A stretch of DNA of 64,000 nt from assembly GCA_964035575.1 (NCBI GenBank), contig OZ037900.1:186001-250000 (forward strand), written 5' to 3'. Below, piece by piece: positions 34,801 through 44,587 of the stretch (its first letter is position 1; every line of letters begins with the position of its first letter). The notes beneath the pieces were generated by a model, which ran no database searches, was not told the origin of the DNA, and saw nothing but the letters and a program-made list of their open reading frames with translations. Source of the stretch: Rhynchopus sp. YZ270_cl-10. Taxonomy: Eukaryota; Euglenozoa; Diplonemea; Diplonemida; Diplonemidae. The translations under genes were made by a program, and so were the position numbers.

Positions 34801-36482
34801 GTTGGGTGTTAAACGTGTTGAGTGGAACATGTGGGGTGGTGGGGTGGGTGGTGGGCATACCCAACAGGGTGCGCAGCAAGCAGCTGCCCCACAACGCACT
34901 GCGTCAGAACACCTGTCCCTGCCTGTGGTGTTTGTGTTGCCGGTGGTGTCGTGGGGGGAAGTGTCGCAGACGACGGCAGGGGTGTGCTTACAGATGGAGG
35001 AGGGGTGTGTGGTGAGGACGTTGCAGGTGGTGCTGCTGTCGGCACAGCTGTCGGCAACACTGGTCCCTCCGTCAAGGGTGCGTCTGTTGTTAGCACAGGT
35101 GTGGAGGGTGCATCTGATGCTGGCACAACTGTGGAGGGTGCGTCTGTTGACGGCACAGGTGTGGAGGGTGTGTCTGTTGATGGCACAGCTGAAGAGGGTA
35201 CATCTGATGATTGCGGCACAGTTGTGAAGGGTGCGTCTGTTGATTGCGGCACAGATGGCACAGGTGTGGAGGGTGCGGCTGTTGACGGCACAACTGTGGA
35301 GGGTGCATCTGTTGATGGCACAACTGTGGAGGGTGCATCTGTTGATTGCGGCACAGGTGTGGAGGGTACATCTGATGACGGCACAGGTGTGGAGGGTGCG
35401 TCTGTTGACGGCACAACTGTGGAGGGTGCATCTGTTGATGGCACAACTGTGGAGGGTGCGGCTGTTGACGGAACAACTGTGGAGGGTGCATCTGTTGATG
35501 GCACAACTGTGGAGGGTGCGGCTGTTGACGGAACAACTGTGGAGGGTGCATCTGTTGATGGCACAACTGTGGAGGGTGCGGCTGTTGACGGAACAACTGT
35601 GGAGGGTGCATCTGTTGATGGCACAGCTGAAGAGGGCACATCTGTTGATTGCGGCACAGGTGTAGAGGGTACATCTGTTGATGGCGCAGGTGTGGAGGGT
35701 GCGATGGTTGTTGGTATCCCTGCTGCGTAGCACTCCACGTCCACAGCGTAGATCATCACGCACCCGGCAGGTAGCGTCCCCGTCGGCACTGCTGAGAACG
35801 ACATCGCGGGAGGCAAGCCGTTGTCAGGTTGCAGCAGCTGACCCCACTCGAGTGCCTGACTGTCACCCACATTTTCAAATGTTACAAAGCTACCTTTTTG
35901 GTAGTAATTGTTTGCGTAAACTTTGTTCATCCGGACCGTCAGAGACAAGCTAACGTCTTCGCAGTCGTGCGACTCTTTAACGCGAAATGTCGCCGACTTC
36001 ACGTACGGCGTCTCAGGCGCGTACACAAGGTTACCGAAAGCCATCCCACTGACAGCGACGTCACTGCTGGTCAGTGTCGTGGGAGTGGTCCCAAGCGTGT
36101 AGAAGATACCCTTCACCGTAGGTGTCAACGAGCAGTTCGATGCGGTCGCCACGACACGCAGTGATGCCCAGGTGATGGAGTGCCCCACGAAGAGCGTCGT
36201 CTCATCACCGTCAGTGCCGACCACGCCGCCGACCTGGAGTGTCCAGCGGTTCACTTGGAAATCGCCAAGCTGAATGGAGAACGCAATATGGTCGCAGTCT
36301 GCGGCGGCAGTGCCCGCATTGCTGAGGACGACGTACGCAAGCAGCGGATGTGTTGCCGTGATCGCCATGGCGCCCACCGACCCTGTCGACGTGAGGTCGC
36401 TCACGACCACCACTGCGTCATCACCACACACCCACAACGGCAGCGCAGCATACAGCACGATGGCAGCCCTCAGCACCGCCAT
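31897..36482 (-). CDS. Mucin-like two-domain surface glycoprotein S4
   Basis: Three exons: 34861-36482, 33967-34785 and 31897-32770, in all 1105 codons with phase-2 joins, organised as in S3. Domain A is identical to that of S3 at the protein level (two silent differences noticed in 819 bp), and domain B is nearly so up to a changed cytoplasmic tail. The N-terminal domain, in contrast, differs from S3 in short dense patches, and the Thr/Ser/Pro stalk is about 200 residues longer through a 60-bp tandem repeat. Intron 2 is about 1.2 kb against 264 nt in S3, because it has acquired a foldback and an inverted-repeat insertion. Probably a cell-surface type I membrane protein with a variable head and a variable-length stalk. 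Confidence 0.82.
32848..32960. repeat. Foldback element in S4 intron 2
   Basis: Outer arms CCTCACGAGTG .. CACGAGTGAGG and TTTTCAGAAA .. TTTCTGAAAA enclose an inner hairpin GTTTGTC-CACGAGCGCAGCGAGTG-GACAAAC. The inner core is nearly the complement of the CACTCGCTTCGCTCGTG core in the foldback at 1823-2021, so the two are related. Confidence 0.8.
32990..33740. mobile_element. ~0.75-kb inverted-repeat insertion in S4 intron 2
   Basis: The ends are imperfect inverted repeats of about 50 bp. The left has ACTGAAGGAAAAG and GCGAACCCTGTGGAGATTGG; the complement of the right has ACTGAGGAAAAG and the same 20-mer. The block is absent from the matching intron of S3, so it is an insertion made after the duplication or lost from S3. 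Near 33430-33590 the plus strand can encode a CxxC zinc-ribbon-like stretch (HECKRCGVVHEEG), perhaps a relic of a transposon gene. No clear target duplication was found. Confidence 0.6.
35080..35710 (-). repeat. 60-bp coding tandem repeat of the S4 stalk
   Basis: The DNA repeats the pattern GGAGGGTGC(A/G)-TCTGTTGA-TGGCACAACTGT on the plus strand. It encodes alternating PSTDAPSTVV and PSTAAPSTVV blocks on the gene strand. The corresponding position in S3 holds only a remnant (IAPSTPVLTT), so stalk length differs between the duplicates. Confidence 0.85.
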
Positions 36483-37094
36483 GTAGTGCGCTTCTGTTGG
36501 GAGGTGGTGTGGAGCTGTTATTATTGTGACTGAGGACAAAAAATAAAGGGGACGGTGGCGTTCGTTACAGGGACTAGCAAAATGTAAGAAAAGCAGAATT
36601 GTGACTGACAGACGAATATGCCTCGGATGCATGCATCTCAGTCGGGGGAAACTCTGGTGAAAGGACCGTTGCGGTCGCTGTAAGTGCAAAAAAGGTAATT
36701 CTCTCTCTGTGACGTACACCCCAAAAAAAATTGACTTTAAATACAAAAGCCTTCTCATGACAGTGTGTACCCACAAAAACAAAATGGTATATGAGATGAA
36801 CCGAAGCCTCTCGGTGATAGATTAGTGCTTAAGTCACCTCAAATAAATTCAAACGTTTGTTCGAAAAGGTTAGAAAACATCCAAAAACAACTTTTTATAC
36901 ACATCCTCTCTCTTCACACACACACACACAAAGTGGGCCATACTCCGTTCAGGCGTTACCCACTCTAAACCCGTTATCAAACACACACACACACGGTCCA
37001 AAACACCTAATTAAAAGACAAAATAGGTTTTATTTCCTCTCTCATCCTCGCCCCCATTTTCTTTCTTCATAAAAAAGATTTCCGAAAGGATTTC
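36483..37094. other. Gene-free interval between S4 and the Ubl-WD40 gene
   Basis: Contains a repeat B start (about 36725-36775) and a repeat A copy with an enlarged loop (36785-36840), then C/A-rich simple sequence. A minus-strand AATAAA lies at 37030-37035, about 60 nt past the Ubl-WD40 stop codon, and may be its polyadenylation signal. Confidence 0.5.
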
Positions 37095-38303
37095 TCAGCT
37101 GGCCGTACACCGTAACCTCCTGGCTTCTTTGTAGCGCGCTTTGAACTCTTTTGCGCGGAGATTGTGCTGCGCACGCTTTGCTTCGCTCTGCGCAAGCCCC
37201 TCCTCAAGCGTTGCAACAGACGTGATCATCAGATAGCGCCCCTCCGCCAGCAATATCATATCCTCTTCCCCCTCTTTCACAGGGCACATCTGCAGCGCCG
37301 CCACAGCACGTTCCTGCAGGGGTCGGCCGACGAGCAGACCGGTCTGCACATCCCACAGAGAGACACCACCCATACCACCCCACACCACGATATGCGTGGT
37401 ACTGCATGCAATGAAGTACGGTGCGCCGCCCACAACAAAGGGGATGTCCACGAGGTTCACCTCACGTACTGTGGTCAATGTGGTTGGGTCCAAGAGGTAC
37501 ATCACCCCTGATGAACCCATCGCAACCAACAGCGCGCCGCACGCAGACATTGCAACGTCCTTTAACACCCCAATCTGCTTCTCGATCTTCCCTGGGCGTC
37601 CAAGATGTACTACAACCACAGATTTATAGTCCATTCCATAAAAGGATCTTTCATCTGCCGCCACGAAAAGCTTCCCTACCCCTGCCCCAAAGGAACCAAA
37701 ACCATCTGTGGACACATGCTGCGCGCTGGTGTCCACCCTGATGATACCCCCTTCACCTCTCACACCATATAGCGTGCTTCCCGACAACGCGCACGCAGTG
37801 CAAGAGACACCGCGCAATCGGGTGGGGGTATCTCCCTCGATGCACCACACCTCAGCCAGATCTACTAAAATACAAAAAGAGACCAGGGAACGTCCGTCTG
37901 CTGTAGCCTCTAATCTTCCTGTGGAAATGCCTGGAATGGAAGTCCGCCAGAGCTCGGTGCTCCCGGAGTTTGTGGTGTAGGAGTACACGGCGTCCTTCGT
38001 GGCGTAGTACAGTACCGATGCGCACGGTGAGACACAACAGGTAATCACGTCCCCCTCCGCGCTGTGCTCCCCAATGCGCAGCGTTGTGCGTACCAAGGCG
38101 AGCTCGCAGGCATTCACATTGTGCATCAGCGTTTCCGGCGGCAGAGCAGTGTCATCCTCTTGCACAAGACGCAGTGTGCCTGCACGGTCCTGAATGGAAA
38201 ATGCCTCAAGCGCCTTCCTGCGTACACATCCAGCAGTGTCTTCTACATCAACACTAATCACTTCACATTCGCCGGTCTCACGAAAATGGATTGGGATGTC
38301 CAT
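37095..38303 (-). CDS. Ubiquitin-like domain plus WD40 beta-propeller protein
   Basis: A single-exon frame of 402 residues; the ATG at 38303 is chosen because the preceding codon is not ATG. Residues 1-75 read like a beta-grasp (ubiquitin-like) domain: beta hairpin, helix (TAGCVRRKALEAF), then LRLVQEDDTALPPETL. Residues about 85-350 form WD40-like blades (VSPCASVLYYATKDAVYSY, HIVVWGGMGGVSLWDVQTG). The last 45 residues are charged and likely helical. A second gene of the same design is at 56085-57192. The role is unknown; Ubl plus propeller suggests a ubiquitin-linked adaptor. No membrane segment or signal peptide. Confidence 0.75.
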   Translation of the reverse strand: MDIPIHFRETGECEVISVDVEDTAGCVRRKALEAFSIQDRAGTLRLVQEDDTALPPETLMHNVNACELALVRTTLRIGEHSAEGDVITCCVSPCASVLYYATKDAVYSYTTNSGSTELWRTSIPGISTGRLEATADGRSLVSFCILVDLAEVWCIEGDTPTRLRGVSCTACALSGSTLYGVRGEGGIIRVDTSAQHVSTDGFGSFGAGVGKLFVAADERSFYGMDYKSVVVVHLGRPGKIEKQIGVLKDVAMSACGALLVAMGSSGVMYLLDPTTLTTVREVNLVDIPFVVGGAPYFIACSTTHIVVWGGMGGVSLWDVQTGLLVGRPLQERAVAALQMCPVKEGEEDMILLAEGRYLMITSVATLEEGLAQSEAKRAQHNLRAKEFKARYKEARRLRCTAS

Positions 38304-39100
38304 CAAAAGGGACTAATCAGTTGTTATGCAAGGTGGATCTTTTGGGGGATAAGGGGGGCAAATAAAAGGCTGTGAAATAAATTGAAATCTTGGATAGGCG
38401 AACACAAAAATCTCTAGGGGGGGAGTTCTCGGGGAATATATTGCCCTGTGAAGGGGGAGAGGGAGAGAGTGTGGGGAGCAGAAGTTCCTGTTGGGGGGTA
38501 GGTTGCAAAATTTGAAGTAGAAAAGAGAGCTGGGGGGGGAACCGATGTGGCCGTGAAGAGAGCAGACGTATCATGGTGTCAGTCTGTGTGCATTCTATTG
38601 GCTGAAGTAAGTAGTCATTCCAGAACGCAGCGTTGAGGCAACGTGCAACAAAAGGATGATAACAGCGCTGCTGCGTAACGTACGGGTAATATGGGGACAC
38701 ATGGTGGTCTATATTGCCGACAAAATCGCTTTCGTTCATCAACATTGACGCTAAAGGGGATAAGAAGAAGCGTCAGGAAGAAAAGGAAGTTGATAGTGCA
38801 AACACCTCTGGGGCGCAGGCACTGACACTCCGCGGGGTATCGAACCCCCGGAGAGAAAGAGAAGAGAAGAGAAGAGGGGTATAAAGTATAAACAAAAGAG
38901 CGACAATCCGTCTGTACTATATAAAAAATCTACATCAAAAAACGAAAACAAAAAACAGGCTTTTCTCAGTGTTCTCCTCTCTCAAATAAAGGAAAACCAA
39001 AAAGGTATTTTTACCCGAAAAAAAAAACTCTTACCCTTTCAAAAACTTCTGTTTCCCAGTTTTTTTTTAGGGCATCCCTCCCTTTTTTTTCCACTATCAC
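38304..39100. other. Gene-free interval with a repeat C copy
   Basis: No gene recognised. Repeat C lies at 38783-38856. On its minus strand the word GGGGGTTCGATACCCC resembles a tRNA T-arm (box B), but no tRNA body lies upstream of it. Confidence 0.5.
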
Positions 39101-39877
39101 TCAGTAATATGCACGAGGTCTCATCTCTGCCACTCCTAAGCCACCAATAGGGTGTGTACCCGCCACATAGGCAGCTTCGTGTGTTAGCCTCGCCTGCGTC
39201 ATTTGATGCGGAGCCCCCGCTTCCATGACCCACTGCTGTTTCTTCACAAGGTCTGTATAGGCGTCTTGCAGCTCGCTCAATCTTTTCTGCTCGGTACGCA
39301 CTTTAGAGTCCCTCCCACCGCCCTCCGCTTGGTGCAGCTGTTGTCTTAAGGACTCCCAGGTCATCTCCCCTGCCTCACTGCCCCTACCTTCTTGTCGATT
39401 CCGTTCACGAAATGCGCTATGCTGATGAATCGGCCGAGAGTCTGGCGAAGGCGGCCTTCTTCTACAGTTACAACAGTTGCAATGTCGGTAGTGCCCTGCC
39501 CCATCTGAAGACTCTGAAGGCACCCCACTGTATTGGCTGGGTACGTGGTGCTGGTGGTGGTGGTGCTCCATGGAAGAGAGTGGTGTTTGCTTCGGGGGAG
39601 GTTGTGTCTGGTGTCTACTGTTCTGTACGTGAAGTTCGCAGCCATGTCGGAGGCCCGCATCTCCCCCGGTTTGATGGTCACGGAGCTCAACACCTTGGTA
39701 CCATAAAATCTGGTCTTCAGGGGGAATGGAAAAGTGGCTCGCAAGATTCGCCTTCAGTTTGCGCACTGTAACCGAACCGACCCCCTTTTTTAATACCATT
39801 TTACAGCGCCGTCCGGTACGAGGTTCAAGAACGTGAACGTCATCGCCAATGATGTTGGATTGAGCACTTCGGGACAT
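39101..39877 (-). CDS. Ubiquitin-like domain protein with His/Pro-rich linker
   Basis: 258 residues from an ATG. Residues about 15-87 look like a ubiquitin-like fold: VLEPRTGRRCKMVL hairpin, VTVRKLKANLASHF helix, IPPEDQILWYQGVELRD (compare ubiquitin IPPDQQRLIFAGKQLED), then GCELHV. There is no C-terminal GG, so it is a built-in Ubl domain rather than a conjugated modifier. A His/Pro/Ser-rich linker with a Cys cluster (HCNCCNCRRR) follows, then a helical region. It lies between two genes with related domains and close to RPT5, which fits a role in ubiquitin-proteasome biology; that is inference. Confidence 0.7.
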   Translation of the reverse strand: MSRSAQSNIIGDDVHVLEPRTGRRCKMVLKKGVGSVTVRKLKANLASHFSIPPEDQILWYQGVELRDHQTGGDAGLRHGCELHVQNSRHQTQPPPKQTPLSSMEHHHHQHHVPSQYSGVPSESSDGAGHYRHCNCCNCRRRPPSPDSRPIHQHSAFRERNRQEGRGSEAGEMTWESLRQQLHQAEGGGRDSKVRTEQKRLSELQDAYTDLVKKQQWVMEAGAPHQMTQARLTHEAAYVAGTHPIGGLGVAEMRPRAYY

Positions 39878-41401
39878 CCTAGTTGATACACCTTTTTGTT
39901 GTTTTTTTTTGTGAAAACTTTGTTATCAGTGTTGGCCCGAAGATGAGCCTCCACTAGCTTTTCTTAATTCAGGCTGAAAAGTGAAAAAAGGTGGGGGAAA
40001 AAAATGCCCCAGCTGCAGAAACAGAAAACAATAATACAAAAATCTAGAGAAAAAAGAGGGGGGCGTGAGAGAGAACAGTCGGGTGTATTTGTGTTACTCT
40101 GTGGGGGGGGGGGGGGGTTTGAAAGTTTGTTTTTGTTTTTGTTTTTTTGCTACTCCGTTTGTTTTGTATTGTATGTCATTGTAGCATTTTGTAAGAGGTA
40201 GCGGGTGTATGTGTTCCTCTGTGGAGGTAGTTGAAAAAGGTAATAATTTCATATACTTTCTTTTCTTAACCGAAATGAAAAGAAAGCAAAGAGGGTGCGA
40301 CAAATGTAAAAGGTGAAAAAAGGGGCGTTAAAGTGGAGTCTTGTTGAAGCAGCAAGGGGTGGCTTTCTCTTGCATCAGGCCGTACCGTTAACCGCAATAG
40401 GTCTCCTAGGCTAAAAGCCTCTGGCCGACAGAACAATGTCTTAGCAAAAGCCGCAAAGGAAAGTTTTGAGAAAAGGGAGATATTTTTTTTTTTTGTTCGT
40501 TTTTTTTTTTTTTTCTTCTTTTTCTTCTTGCATTTGGTTCAAAGGCTTTGTGACCGGTTTTTGTTATTGAAGGAGGGGTGGGGCAGTGTTCTAAAATACG
40601 TGACGTATTCGTATTGCCAGTAATACGTATTAATACGAAGCAATACGTAGTTTAGAACGCTGGGGGTGGAGGTGGGGGTGGGGGGAATAAAGGACGGGGG
40701 CACTAAAGGTGTTCGCAAAACAACTCTAAAAAAAAATTTAAAAAAGATGAAACTACCTTTCACGTGCACACCACAAAAAACCTTGAAGTTAAAAGGCTAT
40801 ATGCAAGCAAAAAAAAATAACACCTTTTTTCTCCCACCTTTTTACGTCAGGGCCATTTTCCCTAAAGGAGAAATAATTGTTTTTGTTTGGCCAGAGCCGA
40901 TTTCAAAAACCGGAAGTTTTTTTTTTTGCTTTTTTGTGTGGCTTATTATTCACACTCTCACCAAAAGGGTGGTTTTGCTGTCCATTTCGTCGTCCTTTTT
41001 TGTTTTTCGTCTTTTTGTTGTATCGTCAATCACTTTACACCCACCGGTACAAAGATCTGCAAATTTGGTCACTGCCACTAGTGAGTTGCTCACAACGTTA
41101 AATGGAACTGTGATTCTGGGCCACTTTAACGCCCCCTTGAAATTCAAAAAAAGGGGTCCCAAACCCAGGCGCGCTAGACGCGTGCGGAACTTTTTGCAGC
41201 TGGTCTGACATTTTTTTTTTACTTTTTTTTTTGAAAAATTGTTGGAGTAGTGTAGTTGCCTCGGTTGTGTTGCCACAGTTGTACAATCTCCACTGTACTG
41301 TATTTTTTCGCCTTTTTTTAGTTTTTTTTTTTAATTGTGGGTTCTTTTGCTCTAGACCCAATTTCTGTTTTTTCTGGAGTCATTTCTTCTCAAGAGCGTT
41401 G
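39878..41401. other. Gene-free interval with a foldback and repeat F
   Basis: No supported gene. A 77-bp foldback lies at 40585-40661 (arms AG(T/C)GTTCTAAA and a TACGTATTGC-type inner pair). Repeat F lies at 41231-41300 and recurs at 44151-44200 (GAAAAATTGTTGGA, TAGTG, AGTTGC, CTCCACTGT). A run of G (40107-40118) and long T runs are also present. Confidence 0.55.
40585..40661. repeat. 77-bp foldback
   Basis: Left arm AGTGTTCTAAAATACGT and right arm ACGTAGTTTAGAACGCT are inverted with two mismatches. Inside, CGTATT..GCAATACG continues the pairing around an AT-rich palindrome (TAATACGTATTAATACG). Confidence 0.7.
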
Positions 41402-43108
41402 CTATTTAATGCCGCTTATGAGATCAAAGCGAGCCTTCAGTTTCAAATGAGTCTGTGAGGCGGGGTGTGGTGTGGTGTGGTGTGGTGTACGCAAAAAACA
41501 ACCAAAACCATAAGTTTCATCCGCTTTCTATTTCTATTCGAAAGAGAAAGCACACCCTCTGACAGAAGAGATTCTGCAAGAGCTGGTGTGGGGGGTTCTT
41601 TCTGGAGTATAATTAATTGAAAGACAGAAAGAGGATAGGCCGGCAAAAAGCTGGCAAAACGCGAAGACATCCATGACACTTACCCGAGAGACAAATACCA
41701 GACGGGACGAATGGACACTGAATGAAAAACTTGAAAAAAAAACGCAACAATTTTTCCACGCCACATACCCTGCCCTGCTGCGCGTATTCCTCATTGGTCA
41801 TCTGTGACTCATCTCGGATGACCTTCTTCGCACTTCCTCCACTCCCCCCTACCCCACGCATGCGTGCCAGCTGCTCCGCCTTGGCCGCAGCTCGCGACGA
41901 CTTTGCCTGGTCCATCCGTTTGTTGAAGGACACTGTGTGCATATCAATGCTGCGTGGGTCGTTCTTTGCACGCCTCCCAAAGCTGCCCACACCACTACCA
42001 CTGCCTGCACTGCTGCCTCCTGCACCCACACCCCTTGCTCCAGGGCCCAGCTGCCCAACCAGACCTTCGGTTGAGTATATCTTGCGTACCTGAGGGCCTG
42101 CAGGCTTGGCGAAGGGGTCGGAGCCGTCGAGGTTTGCAAGGTGGAGGTTCGAGAGGTTGAGGCTGGTTTGGGTGCGTTTTGCTTCGCCTGCGGTGGCTGC
42201 CATGGTGGAGACGGCGGTGGCGAGGTCAACTGCGCGTGCGACGTAGCCAGGTGTGCCACGTTGCAGAGTGGCGAGCGACGCAAGAATACCGTCCAGCTGC
42301 TGCGGACGGTGCCCCAGCTGTGAGATCGTCGACGCGACCTGTTTTGCAGAGTCCAGCAGGTCTGTTGCGGATTGCTCATCCATCGCGGTGTGCTGTTGGA
42401 GAGTGGTTTGGTTAAAAAGAATGGTATATTTCTTTGAGAAAAAGAGCAGATTTTAGGCTGTTGAAGAATTTTTGATATGCATACCGCGCTCAACGCATTT
42501 GTCAACCGACTTTCCGCGCTCGGTGCCCCCAGCCCCGCATCCACCCCCAACCCCACAGGGAACCCTGCCACCCCACCTAGCCCCCCCATCCCCAACCCGA
42601 GCCCCGCCAACGACGGCTGCGGGAGCGCCATCGTCGACGGGAATATCGACGGCTCCGTTGGGAAGCTCGGTGCCATGGGGAGCGGTGTGTTCCCAAAGGC
42701 AGGCCCGGGGCCGTGCCCGAGGGGGACCCCTGCTAAGCCCAGGTTGGGAGTGGGGGCGCCGAGCTTCGAGAAGACGGGGCGTTGTGGTGGCTGTGCGCCG
42801 CCGAACATAAGGGCCTCACCCGCCAGCGGCGTCGTCGCAGGAAAGCTGAGCAGCGGCGGCATCTCCGACACCCCCCCTTGCTGCCCGATTTTGTGAAACT
42901 GCATCCCGTTCCCTGCCCCGCCTTTCCGCATCTCCTCCCGATTGAACACCAAAGGATTCCCCACAGCCGCTTTCCCACCCTTCCATGCCCCACCTTTGCC
43001 GCCCTTTTTCCCAGAAGAGGGAGCATCTGAACGCTTTCCGCCTTTGTGGGTGTTCCCTGGGTTCCGTTCCATTATCTCATCGAGGGACATATCTAGATGG
43101 TCACCCAT
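41402..43108 (-). CDS. UAP56-binding-motif protein, candidate mRNA export adaptor
   Basis: Three exons: 42485-43108 (ATG), 41769-42392 and 41402-41452, giving 432 residues with phase-0 joins and GTATGC/GTATGT donors. The N-terminus reads MGDHLDMSLDEIMERN, a close match to the UAP56-binding motif of ALYREF and UIF (D-M-S-L-D-D-I-I). A Lys/Gly-rich basic stretch follows (about 20-60), then Pro/Gly-rich low-complexity sequence, a helical region (about 210-290) and a Gly/Ser linker. There is no RRM, so it resembles UIF-type adaptors more than ALYREF. Probably nuclear, linking mRNA to the UAP56 helicase. The last exon is only 17 codons and is the least certain part. Confidence 0.65.
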
Positions 43109-44587
43109 TGTGAAAAAGAAGTGTTTGTTACCCACCCGGGGGGCAAGAAAAAGGGTGGGGGGTGTGGGGTACTGTAGGGGATTGGTATGAGTGAGTACGA
43201 GGAAGTTTGGTGTGTAGTGTACCCAGTTGGGAGGGGTGCAAAGGGATAACAAAAGGCCAGGGGAAGGGCAACATAACACTGGTAGTAAGGTGGAACGTAC
43301 ACTTTCGAGAGGCTCGAGCATGAGAAGGGAAAGACAAGGGAGAGAGATTTTTCTTTTATTGTTTTGGTGTTGTTAATGGTTGTTTTTTTATTATCATGTT
43401 TTTTTGTTTAATTTTGCCCCTTTTTAGGGGGGGAATATGTCCGTTTCTTTTTTTTATTTGGGGGTGTTATTTTTTTGTGTTGTTAGAAAAAATAAATACA
43501 TTTTGGGTTGCATGGTTTTACGTGAAAGTCTTTTTATTAATGCTTTCCTCCTAAAGCAGCCAATCACTACACTTCACTACCCATTTTTCCCAGGGTTTTT
43601 GAAAAGAGCCCAGGGGAAAAAAAATGTAAAATCTGCAGAAACAAAAAACGTTCTCTCCTCTTTTAAAAGCGGGTTGTGTTGTTGTCGCGTGTGTTAAATC
43701 CAGAATAGTGAAAGGCCATACAGCCCCGACCACTTCCAAAAAATAGAAAGTAAGCTTGGTTACGTGATCCGAAGCCCCTCTGTGCTTAGTCACCTATTAT
43801 CCTCCCCCAAATTAGATTCATCCAAAAAAAAGAAAAGAAATAAACCTTGAACGATGACTCGAACAAATGAACCTAGTCGAGGAACCAAGTCACACAAGTT
43901 GAAATACAAAGCCCGCTTCGTGACCAGTGTACCCTGCTACGTAAGAGAAGAAAGAGAGAGAAGGACTCCCGCTTCTTCGGCCACCGTTCCACCTCACAGA
44001 AAAAAAAAACTATTGCAACGAAGGTAGCTAGAGAGAGAGAGCAGCAACTACTGTGACGATGGGGGGGGTGGGTGTATGATACGGGAACCTTCAGGGGGGA
44101 ATTTTTTCCAATCTTTTTTTTTTTGCCCCGTTTTTATTATTTTTTTTTGTGAAAAATTGTTGGAATAGTGCAGTTGCAATCTGTGCAAGCTCCACTGTCT
44201 CTAAAGTCACTCTTTTTTTTGGCTTCTTCTTCTTGTGTTTTTTTTGTTTTTTTTTGAATAGGGATTGGTACTACACAACAACTTCGACAACACACACAGT
44301 CCCCCCACCCAACCCATGGGGGAACTTCGGAAAAAAAAATCTCGGAATTTGGTACCATTTTTGTTTCTTCTGTCGCGAAGGATAAAGGCTTCGAAGCCCG
44401 TTTATTCTACTGTAAGCTGTCCCCACCACCTCCCTCCCCCCCAAAAAAAAGGAAGCTGCACATCAGAGCACCCTGAAGTACATCACCCACCTTTATCCCA
44501 ATCCCCAAAAAAATCCCCGCCCCCTTATTTACCACAATAAAATATTTTTATTGTTGACTCCCTTTTTTAATACACTGTACACAGTCT
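43109..44587. other. Gene-free interval with repeats A, B and F
   Basis: No supported gene. Repeat A lies at 43758-43798, a repeat B start at 43890-43935 and repeat F at 44151-44200. A minus-strand AATAAA at 44547-44552, 36 nt beyond the RPT5 stop codon, is a likely polyadenylation signal. Confidence 0.55.

Noticed and set aside
38783-38856. Minus-strand T-arm-like word GGGGGTTCGATACCCC as a tRNA gene
   Set aside because: No D-arm, anticodon arm or acceptor partner lies in the required positions. It is part of a repeat C copy, and other copies lack it.
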